Positions 1 to 8,483 of a stretch of DNA of 64,000 nucleotides are shown piece after piece (positions within the stretch are counted from its first letter, which is position 1; each line of letters opens with the position of its first letter). The stretch covers positions 1 to 64,000 of the forward strand of contig JAOPXK010000024.1 of the NCBI GenBank assembly GCA_025965195.1, written 5' to 3'. The translations under genes were made by a program, and so were the position numbers. The notes under the pieces are model-generated. The model saw only the letters and a program-made list of their open reading frames with translations, was not told where the DNA came from and searched no databases. Source of the stretch: Marmoricola sp. Lineage in GTDB: Bacteria; Actinomycetota; Actinomycetes; Propionibacteriales; Nocardioidaceae.

Positions 1-1293
1 GAGGTCGGCCCCGCGGTGAAGGTCGAGAAGGTCACTGCGCTGTCGAAGAACATCGCGTACGCCGTCGCCAGTGCCGACGTCCGCATCCTCAGCCCGATCC
101 CCGGCAAGTCCGCGATCGGCATCGAGATCCCCAACCTGGACAAGGAAATCGTCTCCCTCGGGGACGTGCTCCGCTCCAACACCGCGCGCAACGACCACCA
201 TCCGATGGTGGTCGGGCTCGGCAAGGACGTCGAGGGTGGCTTCGTCGTTGCGAACCTCGCCAAGATGCCGCACCTGCTCGTCGCGGGCGCGACCGGATCC
301 GGCAAGTCGAGCTTCATCAACTCGATGATCACCTCGCTGCTGATGAGGTCCACACCTGACGAGGTCCGGATGATCATGGTCGACCCGAAGCGGGTCGAGC
401 TGAACGCCTACGAAGGCATCCCGCACCTGATCACCCCGATCATCACGAGCCCGAAGAAGGCAGCCGAAGCGCTGCAGTGGGTCGTGCGCGAGATGGACAT
501 GAGGTACGACGACCTGGCCAACTTCGGCTTCCGGCACGTCGATGACTTCAACAAGGCGGTTCGGGCCGGCAAGGTCCAGCTGCCAGCGGGCAGCGAACGC
601 GTGCTCGCGCCGTACCCCTACCTCTGCGTGGTCGTCGACGAGCTCGCGGACCTGATGATGGTCGCCCCTCGCGATGTCGAGGATGCGATCGTCCGGATCA
701 CCCAGCTCGCCCGGGCGGCGGGCATCCACCTGATCCTCGCAACCCAGCGTCCGAGCGTCGACGTCGTCACCGGCCTGATCAAGGCCAACGTCCCGTCCCG
801 GCTCGCCTTCGCCACCAGCTCGCTGGCCGACAGCCGGGTGATCCTCGACCAGCCGGGTGCGGAGAAGCTCGTCGGCCAGGGTGATGGACTGTTCCTGCCG
901 ATGGGTGCGTCGAAAGCCGTGCGTGTGCAGGGCTCGTGGGTCACCGAGGCGGAGATCGCGCAGGTCGTGAAGCTCTGCAAGGACCAGCTCGCACCGGCCT
1001 ATCGCGATGACGTGACGGTGGCCCCGGCCGCAAGGCGCGACCTCGACGACGACATCGGTGACGACATGGACCTCGTGGTCCAGGCCGTCGAGCTGGTCGT
1101 CTCCACCCAGTTCGGCTCGACGTCGATGTTGCAGCGCAAGCTGCGGGTCGGCTTCGCGAAGGCCGGACGGCTGATGGACATCCTCGAGAGTCGCGGGATC
1201 GTGGGACCGAGTGAGGGCTCGAAGGCCCGCGACGTACTCATCAAGCCCGATGACCTCGACGACGTGATCGCGACATTGCAAGGGGAGCAGTGA
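1..1293 (+). CDS. ftsK: DNA translocase FtsK/SpoIIIE, C-terminal part (5' end outside window)
   Basis: The frame is open from the first base, so the gene begins upstream; 430 residues are visible. It is the motor part of the septal DNA pump that moves chromosome ends away from the division site. A Walker A motif (GATGSGKSS) lies near residue 97 of the visible part, a Walker B strand ([11 protein letters not shown]) near 214, and the C-terminal 65 residues match the gamma winged-helix domain that reads KOPS sequences ([21 protein letters not shown]). The N-terminal membrane domain is not in the window. The stop overlaps the next start (TGATG). Confidence 0.95.
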   Translation, partial: EVGPAVKVEKVTALSKNIAYAVASADVRILSPIPGKSAIGIEIPNLDKEIVSLGDVLRSNTARNDHHPMVVGLGKDVEGGFVVANLAKMPHLLVAGATGSGKSSFINSMITSLLMRSTPDEVRMIMVDPKRVELNAYEGIPHLITPIITSPKKAAEALQWVVREMDMRYDDLANFGFRHVDDFNKAVRAGKVQLPAGSERVLAPYPYLCVVVDELADLMMVAPRDVEDAIVRITQLARAAGIHLILATQRPSVDVVTGLIKANVPSRLAFATSSLADSRVILDQPGAEKLVGQGDGLFLPMGASKAVRVQGSWVTEAEIAQVVKLCKDQLAPAYRDDVTVAPAARRDLDDDIGDDMDLVVQAVELVVSTQFGSTSMLQRKLRVGFAKAGRLMDILESRGIVGPSEGSKARDVLIKPDDLDDVIATLQGEQ

Positions 1294-3089
1294 TGGCGGC
1301 AGGGACTGGACTCGAGGTGGCACCGGAGATCGAGATCCGGCGCAACGCCGGTCTGAGTGCGCTGGTCGGCCTGACCGGCTCGGGTCTGGCGATCGCCTAC
1401 CTGTGGCGGGCCGGACACACGGGCACCTTCTGGGACTGGGCGCTGTTCGCCACGATGGCTGTCGTCGGCGTGATGCAGCTCAGCGCACTCGTCGATGCGC
1501 GTACGCCACTGCTGGTTGCCGACGGCTTGGGCGTCAGGATCCGGCTCGGTCGCGAGTGGCGTGGACTGCCCTGGGGCGCCCTGGACCAGATCGTGGTCGA
1601 GGAGCCCGACTCCTGGCTCCGTGACGGCCGGCTGGTGCTGTCACCGCGCAACCTGAACACGGCCCTCGAGGGCCTCGACAGCACCGCGAACCGCCAGGTC
1701 ACCTGGCTGCAGCGGCTGTACGGCGCACCGCTGGCCGTGCCGCTCGGGCTGACCACCCGTACCTCGACCGACGACCTCGTCGGCGACCTGACCGAGCTCG
1801 CAGCCGGACGGACGGAGGTCGTCGTCCTCGGTGGCCGCGACCTGGCCGTGCTCGACGACGGCGCCCGCCCGCACGTCGAAGAGACGACCGAAGTGCTCAC
1901 CCCGAGCCGGATCGACGATTCGTCCTTCGAGCCGGGACCGCACGACCAGCCGACTGACCTTCTCGACCCGCACCCCCGGCGCAGCCGGGTCATGGGTGGG
2001 CTCGGCATGCTCGTGTCGCGCGTCGGCCAGGGTCAGTCACACGACGTCGACTCCGAGGCTCCGAGCAGCCTTCCCGCGTTGGCTCCGGCAGCCAGGTTCG
2101 ACCCGGTCGCACCGCTGCGCGACATCCGCCGCGCCCTGCGCGCGGAGATCTCCCGCGACCAGCCGACCGTCCTCGGCAACGCCGCCTTCAAGCTCGACCC
2201 GGCCGACGACGAGTCGGTTCGTGGGCTACCCGAGGATCGTGAGCTCCGCCGCACCGGCAACGTCGACCTGATCCTCCAGACGCCGGGCGCGAACGTTCGC
2301 CCCATCGCCACGGTCGGCGAGTCCGTGGAGCCACTGATCATCGACGACTTCGTCACCGAGCCGGCGTTCGACCCGGTGATCGGCCCGGAGATCGCCGCCA
2401 CCCGCACGCGCGTCGGGCTCACGATCGACGAGCTGAGCGATCGCACCAGGATCCGGCCGCACGTGCTCGAATGCATCGAGGTCGACGATTTCGGGCCCTG
2501 CGGTGGCGACTTCTATGCCCGTGGGCATCTGCGCACCCTGGCTCGGGTCCTCGGCCTCGACGTCGAGCCGATGCTGCACGAGTTCGACGACCGCTATGCC
2601 CACGCACCGATCAACGCACGTCGCGTCTTCGAGGCCGAGCTGGCCACTGGGATGAACGGCGGAATGCGGGCAACGGTCGGAGGCCCGCGATGGAGCCTGC
2701 TCGTCGGCGCCGTCCTCTGTCTGCTGATGGTCTGGGGAGTTGCCCGGTTCTTCACCGATCCTCCTCAGGAGCTGGCAGCCCCGTCCGGAGTGGTCAGCGA
2801 CTCGGCCGGTCTGGCCGCCAACCAGAAGCCGATCACGTCGCCGCTCACGGTCACCAAGACGATGACGGTCACCGCAACGAGAGCGGCCGCACGGGTCGTC
2901 ATCCGGGATCGAACAGGCCGGATCATCTGGTCCGGGCACCTCGCTCAAGGGGCGCACCAGAAGGTCGCCGGGCTCGCTCCGTTCGTGGTGAAGTCGACCG
3001 ACGCAGGCGCGGTCGACGTCCAGGTGATGGGTCATCGGCTCGGGGCAATCGGCACCACAGGCACGGCAGGCACCAAGTCATTCGGCTGA
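1293..3089 (+). CDS. RodZ-like helix-turn-helix membrane protein with N-terminal two-TM/PH-like region
   Basis: 598 residues if started at ATG 1293, which has an AGGGGAG ribosome site at 1281-1287 (GTG 1290 is the alternative). The N-terminus has two hydrophobic segments (about residues 15-55) followed by a beta-rich PH-like stretch. A long acidic linker leads to a RodZ-type HTH near residue 373 (GLTIDELSDRTRIRPHVLECIEVDDF), one transmembrane helix near 467-486, and a small extracytoplasmic beta domain. RodZ proteins link MreB or the cell envelope to shape control. The overlap with ftsK suggests coupling to division or envelope functions. The long N-terminal addition is not part of classical RodZ. 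Confidence 0.7.
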   Translation: MAAGTGLEVAPEIEIRRNAGLSALVGLTGSGLAIAYLWRAGHTGTFWDWALFATMAVVGVMQLSALVDARTPLLVADGLGVRIRLGREWRGLPWGALDQIVVEEPDSWLRDGRLVLSPRNLNTALEGLDSTANRQVTWLQRLYGAPLAVPLGLTTRTSTDDLVGDLTELAAGRTEVVVLGGRDLAVLDDGARPHVEETTEVLTPSRIDDSSFEPGPHDQPTDLLDPHPRRSRVMGGLGMLVSRVGQGQSHDVDSEAPSSLPALAPAARFDPVAPLRDIRRALRAEISRDQPTVLGNAAFKLDPADDESVRGLPEDRELRRTGNVDLILQTPGANVRPIATVGESVEPLIIDDFVTEPAFDPVIGPEIAATRTRVGLTIDELSDRTRIRPHVLECIEVDDFGPCGGDFYARGHLRTLARVLGLDVEPMLHEFDDRYAHAPINARRVFEAELATGMNGGMRATVGGPRWSLLVGAVLCLLMVWGVARFFTDPPQELAAPSGVVSDSAGLAANQKPITSPLTVTKTMTVTATRAAARVVIRDRTGRIIWSGHLAQGAHQKVAGLAPFVVKSTDAGAVDVQVMGHRLGAIGTTGTAGTKSFG

Positions 3090-3123
3090 GTAGTTCTCGA
3101 TCTGCGATGAAGGGAAGTCTCTG

Positions 3124-3735
3124 ATGCAGTGGTGGCTCTGGCTGTTGGTGGTGGTGATCGTCGGCGCGCTGTTGACCTGGTTGTTCACCAGACGCAGCGC
3201 CCCCGTCGCAACGAAGGGCAGCCCGCCGCAGGCGCACGTTCCGCCCCCGCCGCCGAAGGCTCCGGCCGCGGCTCCGGCCGCTCCGCCGAAGCTCGTCACC
3301 CCACCGGCTCCACCCACTCCAGCGGCCCCGGTGCCCCCGCCGGCTGCCACGCCGACACCTGCTCCAGCACCCGCACCGGAGGCCGCGGCTCCGGTCCTGC
3401 CCCCTGCGCACCCTCCGATCGCCGAACCCGTCGCCGCACCGGCAGCACCGGCAGCACCGGCAGCACCGTCGGTACCCGCTCCGCCGCCCCCGGCTCCGGC
3501 CCCGCCGGTGCCATCCGCCCCGGATCTGCCGCCGCAGGGAGCGCATGGCGCTGGCTCGGTCGACCCGTTGGCGGACGGCGCATCGCCGCACCCGTCGTAC
3601 GCCATCAAGGCCAACATTGACTCGATGAGGTTCCACCCGGACACGTCGCCGTACTACGCGCGAACCATCGCCGATGCTTGGTTCGACACCGAGGAGAATG
3701 CCCGCGCAGCCGGCTTCGAGGCCTGGGACGTCTGA
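3124..3735 (+). CDS. ArfC-like membrane protein with one C-terminal sunset domain
   Basis: 203 residues. An N-terminal transmembrane helix (WWLWLLVVVIVGALLTWLF) is followed by about 110 residues of Pro/Ala-rich linker, including a repeated PAA unit encoded by a 9-bp repeat near 3430-3470. The last 55 residues (HGAGSVDPLADGASPHPSY then IKANIDSMRFHPDTSPYYARTIADAWF) match the repeated domain of the ArfC homologue at 4619, a family I recall as the 'sunset' domain variant of channel accessory protein ArfC. The linker probably spans the cell wall. A hairpin at 3766-3791 separates it from the arf operon. Function unknown. Confidence 0.65.
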   Translation: MQWWLWLLVVVIVGALLTWLFTRRSAPVATKGSPPQAHVPPPPPKAPAAAPAAPPKLVTPPAPPTPAAPVPPPAATPTPAPAPAPEAAAPVLPPAHPPIAEPVAAPAAPAAPAAPSVPAPPPPAPAPPVPSAPDLPPQGAHGAGSVDPLADGASPHPSYAIKANIDSMRFHPDTSPYYARTIADAWFDTEENARAAGFEAWDV

Positions 3736-3765
3736 GGCCATGTACTTGTGGCCCGGCGAGGACTA

Positions 3766-3791
3766 GGTTTCGGACCGATCGGCCCGAAACC
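3766..3791 (+). terminator. hairpin between two ArfC-like transcription units
   Basis: GGTTTCGG (3766-3773) pairs exactly with CCGAAACC (3784-3791); the loop adds CC/GG pairs around GATC. There is no T-run, as is common for actinobacterial terminators. It lies between the stop at 3735 and the ribosome site of the arfA-like gene. Confidence 0.5.
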
Positions 3792-3813
3792 CAGCACCAC
3801 CGGGAGAGGACAC

Positions 3814-4461
3814 ATGCCCCCAGGTACCAAGAACGTGCCCACGACTCCGCCCAAGACGGTGAGCAGTCAGAGGGTGTACGCACGGCACAGCCTGGGTGGG
3901 ACCTGGTGGCTCGGGTTACTCCTGATCCCGCTGGTGGTGGCGCTGCTGCTGACCGTGCTGCGCCACGGGGCCATGCAGGACGACCTGCGGGCCGAGTCCC
4001 TCAAGGCGCTGGACGCCCGTGGCATCCACGGCGTGACGGTCACGTTCAACGGGCGCACCGCCACCATCGGCATTCCGATCTGGCTGGACCAGAACGCGGC
4101 GCGGACGACGGTCGAGAACGTCGACGGCGTCTCATCGGTCCTGGTCGGCACGCTCGACGCGAACAACCCGTACACACCGAGCGACTGTGCGAAGCCGCAG
4201 GCCGTCCTGAAGGACATCGGCAGCAGCTCCATCGCGCTGACCGGCCTGAGCAAGATGCCCGCAGCGTCGGTGTCGAAAATGCGCAGCGTCGCCCAGCTCA
4301 TCAACGCATGTGACCAGCTCCGCGTCGCGGTGGGCGGCGCCCAGCCGAGCTACCTCAAACGGGTGCTGGTCGACTACCACATCGAAGCCAACCGGATCGT
4401 CGCCCGACCGAGCTCGGGGACGGCCGGAACCGTCCGGGCTGTGAAGGGGGATCGACCATGA
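3814..4461 (+). CDS. arfA: ArfA/OmpATb-like membrane protein with BON-type domain
   Basis: 215 residues from ATG 3814, preferred over GTG 3748 because of the strong GGGAGAGGA site just upstream. After a basic N-terminus there is a transmembrane helix (WWLGLLLIPLVVALLLTVL), then a BON-like module (about residues 55-110: ALDARGIHGVTVTFNG, ending VDGVSSVLVGTL) and a second region of similar character. This is the layout of mycobacterial ArfA (OmpATb, Rv0899), minus the OmpA C-terminal domain. It overlaps the small arfB gene by ATGA, supporting an arfABC operon. A role in acid or ammonium-linked envelope function is known for the mycobacterial operon and only inferred here. Confidence 0.6.
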   Translation: MPPGTKNVPTTPPKTVSSQRVYARHSLGGTWWLGLLLIPLVVALLLTVLRHGAMQDDLRAESLKALDARGIHGVTVTFNGRTATIGIPIWLDQNAARTTVENVDGVSSVLVGTLDANNPYTPSDCAKPQAVLKDIGSSSIALTGLSKMPAASVSKMRSVAQLINACDQLRVAVGGAQPSYLKRVLVDYHIEANRIVARPSSGTAGTVRAVKGDRP

Positions 4462-4619
4462 CGACACTGTTCATTCAGTTCTGGGTACTGGTGCTGCTCG
4501 CGTTCCTGGGTGGGTCGATCGTGGCCGTGATCGCCGCGCGGCTGGTGTTCCCGCATGCCGATGCCCTCCGCGAGCGGGCAGACAACGCCGGCCGCGAGCA
4601 GCTGACCGGGGAGTTCTGA
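4458..4619 (+). CDS. arfB: ArfB-like small membrane protein (53 aa)
   Basis: A 53-codon gene, MTTLFIQFWVLVLLAFLGGS to EQLTGEF, overlapping the gene on each side by ATGA. It has one transmembrane helix (residues 4-27) and a short charged tail. Position between ArfA-like and ArfC-like genes, size and topology match ArfB (Rv0900, about 50 residues). Confidence 0.6.
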   Translation: MTTLFIQFWVLVLLAFLGGSIVAVIAARLVFPHADALRERADNAGREQLTGEF

Positions 4620-5686
4620 TGGGCTGGCTCGCGCACCACAACCTGGTCTGGCTGGCTCTCTCCGCATTCCTCGGTGCGGCAATGACGTGGCTGATCGTCG
4701 TACGGCGGGTGAGTGTCGAGACCAAGCTGACCTGGATCGAACTCGGTCCGGCCGAGGCCACGCCCGAGCGACCCGGACCGGCATTCTCGGAGGCGGAGCC
4801 CGGGCCGGACACGGAGACCGAGGCGGAGCCTGAGGACGAGCCTGCGGATGAGCCGGAGGCAGTCCCGGTCGAGATGGCCGCCAGCACGGACTCCGCTGGT
4901 CCGTACGGCGCCGGGTCGGCGCGCCCGCGAGCCAACGGCGACTCGCCCCACCCCAACTTCCAGATCAAGGGCAACGCCAGCTCGAAGCTGTTCCACACCG
5001 GGGACTCTCCCTGGTTCGGCCGCACCAAGGCGGGCGTCTGGTTCGACAACGAGGACAGCGCCCGAGCGGCGGGGTTCGTCCGGTGGGACCGCCGCCGCGA
5101 CACAGCAGCCGCAGATCCTGCGCCCGAGCCGATCGAGGTTGAGGCTGTCCCCGAGGAGGTCGTTGCTGCCGAGGTCGAGGCCAGCCCAGAGACCAGCCCA
5201 GAGACCAGCCCAGAGACCAGGCCGGAGACCAGCCCGTTGTCCAGGCCTCCGTCCGGATGGGCCGAGTCGCTGGCAGAGAGCAGCTTGTCCTCGCAGCCGC
5301 CACGCGGGATCAAGGGCAACGCGATCTCGATGTTGTTCCACCCTCCGGAGTCGCCGTACTACGGCCGGGTCAAGGCCTCGGTCTGGTTCGAGACCGAGGA
5401 CGCCGCCCGAGGGGCCGGCTACGTCCGCTGGGACGAGGGCGGCACCGTGGGCGGCGCGGCAAAGGCCGTGGCGGCCCTCCCAGCGCCGGGTTCGTACGGC
5501 GAGGGGTCGGCCGACCCGCGCGCGGACGGTTCATCGCCGCACGCGTCGTACCGGGTCAAGGGCAACGAGGACTCGATGCTGTTCCACAGCTTCGGCTCGC
5601 CGTACTACGTGCGGACCAGGGCTGACGTCTGGTTCGACTCGGAGGACAGCGCACGCGCAGCCGGCTTCAAACCCTGGAACGGCTGA
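4619..5686 (+). CDS. arfC: ArfC homologue with three sunset domains
   Basis: 355 residues. A transmembrane helix (residues 7-28) precedes an acidic Glu/Pro-rich linker and three copies of a roughly 45-residue module near residues 109-158, 231-277 and 305-355. Each copy has the pattern (I/V)KGN..S.(L)FH...SP(W/Y)(F/Y).R..A.VWF..E..AR.AG(F/Y).(R)W. A 12-bp tandem repeat between copies 1 and 2 encodes Ser-Pro-Glu-Thr units. It is the last gene of the arfABC-like operon and very likely faces the outside of the membrane. The module's ligand is unknown. Confidence 0.65.
   Translation: MGWLAHHNLVWLALSAFLGAAMTWLIVVRRVSVETKLTWIELGPAEATPERPGPAFSEAEPGPDTETEAEPEDEPADEPEAVPVEMAASTDSAGPYGAGSARPRANGDSPHPNFQIKGNASSKLFHTGDSPWFGRTKAGVWFDNEDSARAAGFVRWDRRRDTAAADPAPEPIEVEAVPEEVVAAEVEASPETSPETSPETRPETSPLSRPPSGWAESLAESSLSSQPPRGIKGNAISMLFHPPESPYYGRVKASVWFETEDAARGAGYVRWDEGGTVGGAAKAVAALPAPGSYGEGSADPRADGSSPHASYRVKGNEDSMLFHSFGSPYYVRTRADVWFDSEDSARAAGFKPWNG
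5181..5236 (+). repeat. 12-bp tandem repeat inside arfC
   Basis: Unit CCAGCCCAGAGA: three exact copies from 5181, one diverged copy at 5217 and a partial fifth. It encodes SPET units of the linker and stays in frame, so copy-number change would alter linker length without breaking the gene. Confidence 0.85.
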
Positions 5687-5734
5687 GCGCCAGTTCGCCT
5701 CGGGTGGCTGCGGCCGTCATACTCGAGGACGGTC

Positions 5735-7240
5735 ATGACTACTCCAACGCCGGGCCCCACTGCTGCGCCCACCCTTGCCACCGTCGCCTTGGTGACGCTT
5801 GGCTGCGCCCGCAACGAGGTCGACTCCGAGGAGCTCGCCGGACGGCTCGAGGCCGGGGGCTTCGTCCTCGTCGATGACCCCGCCGACGCGGAGACCGTGG
5901 TCGTGAACACCTGCGGCTTCGTCGAGGCCGCCAAGAAGGACTCCGTCGACACCCTGCTCGCCGCCGCCGACCTCAAGGGGGACGGCAGGACGCAGGCCGT
6001 CGTCGCCGTCGGTTGCCTGGCCGAGAGGTACGGCGAGGAGCTGGCCACCTCGCTGCCCGAGGCCGACGCCGTGCTCGGTTTCGACGACTATCCCGACATC
6101 GCCGGGCGGCTCCGGTCGATCCTCGCCGGGGAGGTGCACCACCCGCACACTCCGAAGGACCGGCGGCTGCTGCTGCCGATCTCGCCGGTCGACCGGGACG
6201 CCACCGACCTCTCGGTGCCGGGACACGGGCTCGACGTGGCTGCGACGACGGACATCGGCCTGGGTGCGCCCGCAACCGGTCCGCGCGCCGTACGCCGCCG
6301 CCTCGATGGTGGCCCGATGGCACCGCTCAAGCTCGCGTCGGGCTGTGACCGCCGGTGTTCGTTCTGTGCCATCCCGAGCTTTCGCGGCTCGTTCGTCTCG
6401 CGTCGCCCGTCCGACGTCATCGCCGAAGCGCGCTGGCTGGGGGAGCAGGGCGTCAAGGAGCTCTTCCTGGTCAGCGAGAACTCCACGTCCTACGGCAAGG
6501 ACCTCGGCGACCTCCGGCTCCTCGAGACGCTGTTGCCCGAGCTCGCCGCGGTCGAGGGCGTCGAGCGGGTGCGGGTGTCCTACCTGCAACCCGCCGAGAC
6601 CCGACCGGGCCTGGTCACCGCGATCACCTCGACGCCGGCCGTCGCCGACTACTTCGACCTGTCCTTCCAGCACGCGTCCGCGACCGTGCTGCGGAGGATG
6701 CGTCGCTTCGGCGATCCGGAGTCCTTCCTGGGTTTGCTCGCGCAGATCCGGTCGCAGGCTCCGCTGGCCGGCGTACGTTCCAACTTCATCGTCGGCTTCC
6801 CGGGAGAGACCGAGCAGGATCTCGAGACGCTCTGCGACTTCCTGGTCGAGGCCCGGCTCGACGCCGCCGGCATCTTCGGATACTCCGATGAGGACGGCAC
6901 CGAGGCCGAGGGGTACACCGCGAAGCTGGACGAGGACGAGATCCGCGAGCGCCTCGAGCACGTCACGAACCTGGTCGACGAGCTGACGTCCCAGCGGGCC
7001 GAGGAGCGCATCGGCGAGCGGGTCGACGTCCTCGTGGAGAGCCTGGACGGCGACACCGCCGAAGGCCGTGGCGCTCATCAGGGCCCCGAAGTGGACGGCT
7101 CGACCACCCTTCAGAACCTCCCGGACGGGCTGGTGGTCGGTGACCTGATCGCCGCTACGGTCATCGGATCGGACGGCGTCGACCTGATCGCCCAGCCGAT
7201 GATCCAGCCGGTGATCCAGCCTGACGGAGGAGCGCGGTGA
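5735..7240 (+). CDS. rimO: ribosomal protein S12 methylthiotransferase RimO
   Basis: 501 residues. It adds a methylthio group to an Asp of ribosomal protein S12 using two 4Fe-4S clusters and SAM. The N-terminal MTTase domain has [14 protein letters not shown] and [10 protein letters not shown]; the radical-SAM triad CDRRCSFC sits near residues 204-211; a TRAM-like RNA-binding tail follows. ATG 5735 has a GAGGA site. The neighbouring pgsA start overlaps the stop (GTGA). The position between the ftsK region and pgsA is common in actinobacteria. Confidence 0.93.
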   Translation: MTTPTPGPTAAPTLATVALVTLGCARNEVDSEELAGRLEAGGFVLVDDPADAETVVVNTCGFVEAAKKDSVDTLLAAADLKGDGRTQAVVAVGCLAERYGEELATSLPEADAVLGFDDYPDIAGRLRSILAGEVHHPHTPKDRRLLLPISPVDRDATDLSVPGHGLDVAATTDIGLGAPATGPRAVRRRLDGGPMAPLKLASGCDRRCSFCAIPSFRGSFVSRRPSDVIAEARWLGEQGVKELFLVSENSTSYGKDLGDLRLLETLLPELAAVEGVERVRVSYLQPAETRPGLVTAITSTPAVADYFDLSFQHASATVLRRMRRFGDPESFLGLLAQIRSQAPLAGVRSNFIVGFPGETEQDLETLCDFLVEARLDAAGIFGYSDEDGTEAEGYTAKLDEDEIRERLEHVTNLVDELTSQRAEERIGERVDVLVESLDGDTAEGRGAHQGPEVDGSTTLQNLPDGLVVGDLIAATVIGSDGVDLIAQPMIQPVIQPDGGAR

Positions 7241-7845
7241 AGGAGCTTTCGCCGGGAAGCAACTGGAACGTGCCCAACGCGCTGACCGCGCTGCGCATCG
7301 TGATGGTGCCGTTCCTGGGCTGGGCGTTGCTGCATGACGGTGGCGAGTCCGACGGCTGGCGCTGGATCGCCTATGCCCTCTTCGTCGTCGCGATGGTCAC
7401 CGACAAGATCGACGGGGACCTCGCCCGCAAGCACAACCTGATCACCAACTTCGGCAAGATCGCCGACCCGATCGCCGACAAGGCCATCACCGGGATGGCA
7501 TTCATCGGCATCTCGATCATCTGGGACGAGTGGTGGTTGTGGGTGATCACGATCGTCGTCCTCGTGCGGGAATGGTCGGTGACGTTCGCCAGGCTCTCGA
7601 TCGCAAAACACGTGGTGATGGCGGCGAACCAGAGTGGCAAGGTCAAGACGCTGGCTCAGGCGCTGGCGCTGGGTGGGTTCATCGGCCCGTTCAACGACCT
7701 CAGCGGCTTTTGGAGGGTTCCCGGCCTCATCCTCTGGTGGGCGGCCGTGGTCTGCCTGGTTGCTGCCGTCGTACTCACGATCACCTCGGGCCTGGAGTTC
7801 GCGCGTGACGTGATGCGGCAGCGACGCAAGATCACCGCCGCCTGA
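7237..7845 (+). CDS. pgsA: CDP-diacylglycerol-glycerol-3-phosphate 3-phosphatidyltransferase
   Basis: 202 residues, membrane enzyme of phosphatidylglycerol synthesis. The CDP-alcohol phosphotransferase signature DGx2ARx8Gx3Dx3D is intact ([20 protein letters not shown], ending IADK). Several hydrophobic helices follow. GTG start overlaps the rimO stop by four bases, so translation is probably coupled. A related CDP-alcohol substrate cannot be excluded. Confidence 0.85.
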   Translation: MKELSPGSNWNVPNALTALRIVMVPFLGWALLHDGGESDGWRWIAYALFVVAMVTDKIDGDLARKHNLITNFGKIADPIADKAITGMAFIGISIIWDEWWLWVITIVVLVREWSVTFARLSIAKHVVMAANQSGKVKTLAQALALGGFIGPFNDLSGFWRVPGLILWWAAVVCLVAAVVLTITSGLEFARDVMRQRRKITAA

Positions 7846-7847
7846 TC

Positions 7848-8435
7848 ATGGCCGACGACATCCGCTCGGCGGACTGGTACGCGCGCGACCTCTCCGGTGA
7901 GAGGTACGACAAGGTGACGTTCATCGACGTCGACCTGACCGAAGCCCGCGGGACGAACGCGGTCTTTGCCGACTGCACGTTCCGTGATGTCCGGTTCAAC
8001 GCGGCGAAGTTCGCGGACACCGCGTTCACCAACTGCACCTTCACCGGTTGCTCGTTCTTCGACACCGAGCTCACCGGCTGCAAGCTCGTCGGGAGCAAGC
8101 TCGACCGGTGCAGCTTCAACATCACCAAGGTGTCCGGCGGTGACTGGTCGTTCGTGAGCCTGGCCGCGGCCGACCTGCGGACTGCAAGCTTCACCGGCGT
8201 CCGAATGCGTGAGGCCGACCTGACCAAGGTTCGGCTCGAGGGCGCGAGCTTCCGCGACGTCGACCTCTCCGGAGCATGGCTGCACAGTGCCAGCTTCAAG
8301 GGCTGCGACCTGCGAGGTTCGGAGTTGTCCACCGTCGATCCGACGGACGTCGAGCTGGCGGACGCGATCGTCACCATCGACCAGGCCGTCGTGATCGCGG
8401 TGAACCTGGGTCTCGACGTGCGAGGCGACTCGTAA
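7848..8435 (+). CDS. pentapeptide-repeat protein
   Basis: 195 residues with about 20 pentapeptide-like steps (for example CTFRDVRFNAAKFADTAFTNCTF and later ADLRTASFTG) predicted to form a right-handed quadrilateral beta helix. It starts two bases after the pgsA stop, so it is probably in the same operon. Some relatives mimic DNA and protect gyrase, but nothing here shows that function. Confidence 0.75.
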   Translation: MADDIRSADWYARDLSGERYDKVTFIDVDLTEARGTNAVFADCTFRDVRFNAAKFADTAFTNCTFTGCSFFDTELTGCKLVGSKLDRCSFNITKVSGGDWSFVSLAAADLRTASFTGVRMREADLTKVRLEGASFRDVDLSGAWLHSASFKGCDLRGSELSTVDPTDVELADAIVTIDQAVVIAVNLGLDVRGDS

Positions 8436-8483
8436 CGTCGTGGGTTTCGAGGCCGCTGAGCCACGATTCGCGAGACGTCCGGC

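Noticed and set aside
5181-5236. CRISPR-like short repeats
   Set aside because: The 12-bp units are contiguous, in frame and coding, without spacers.
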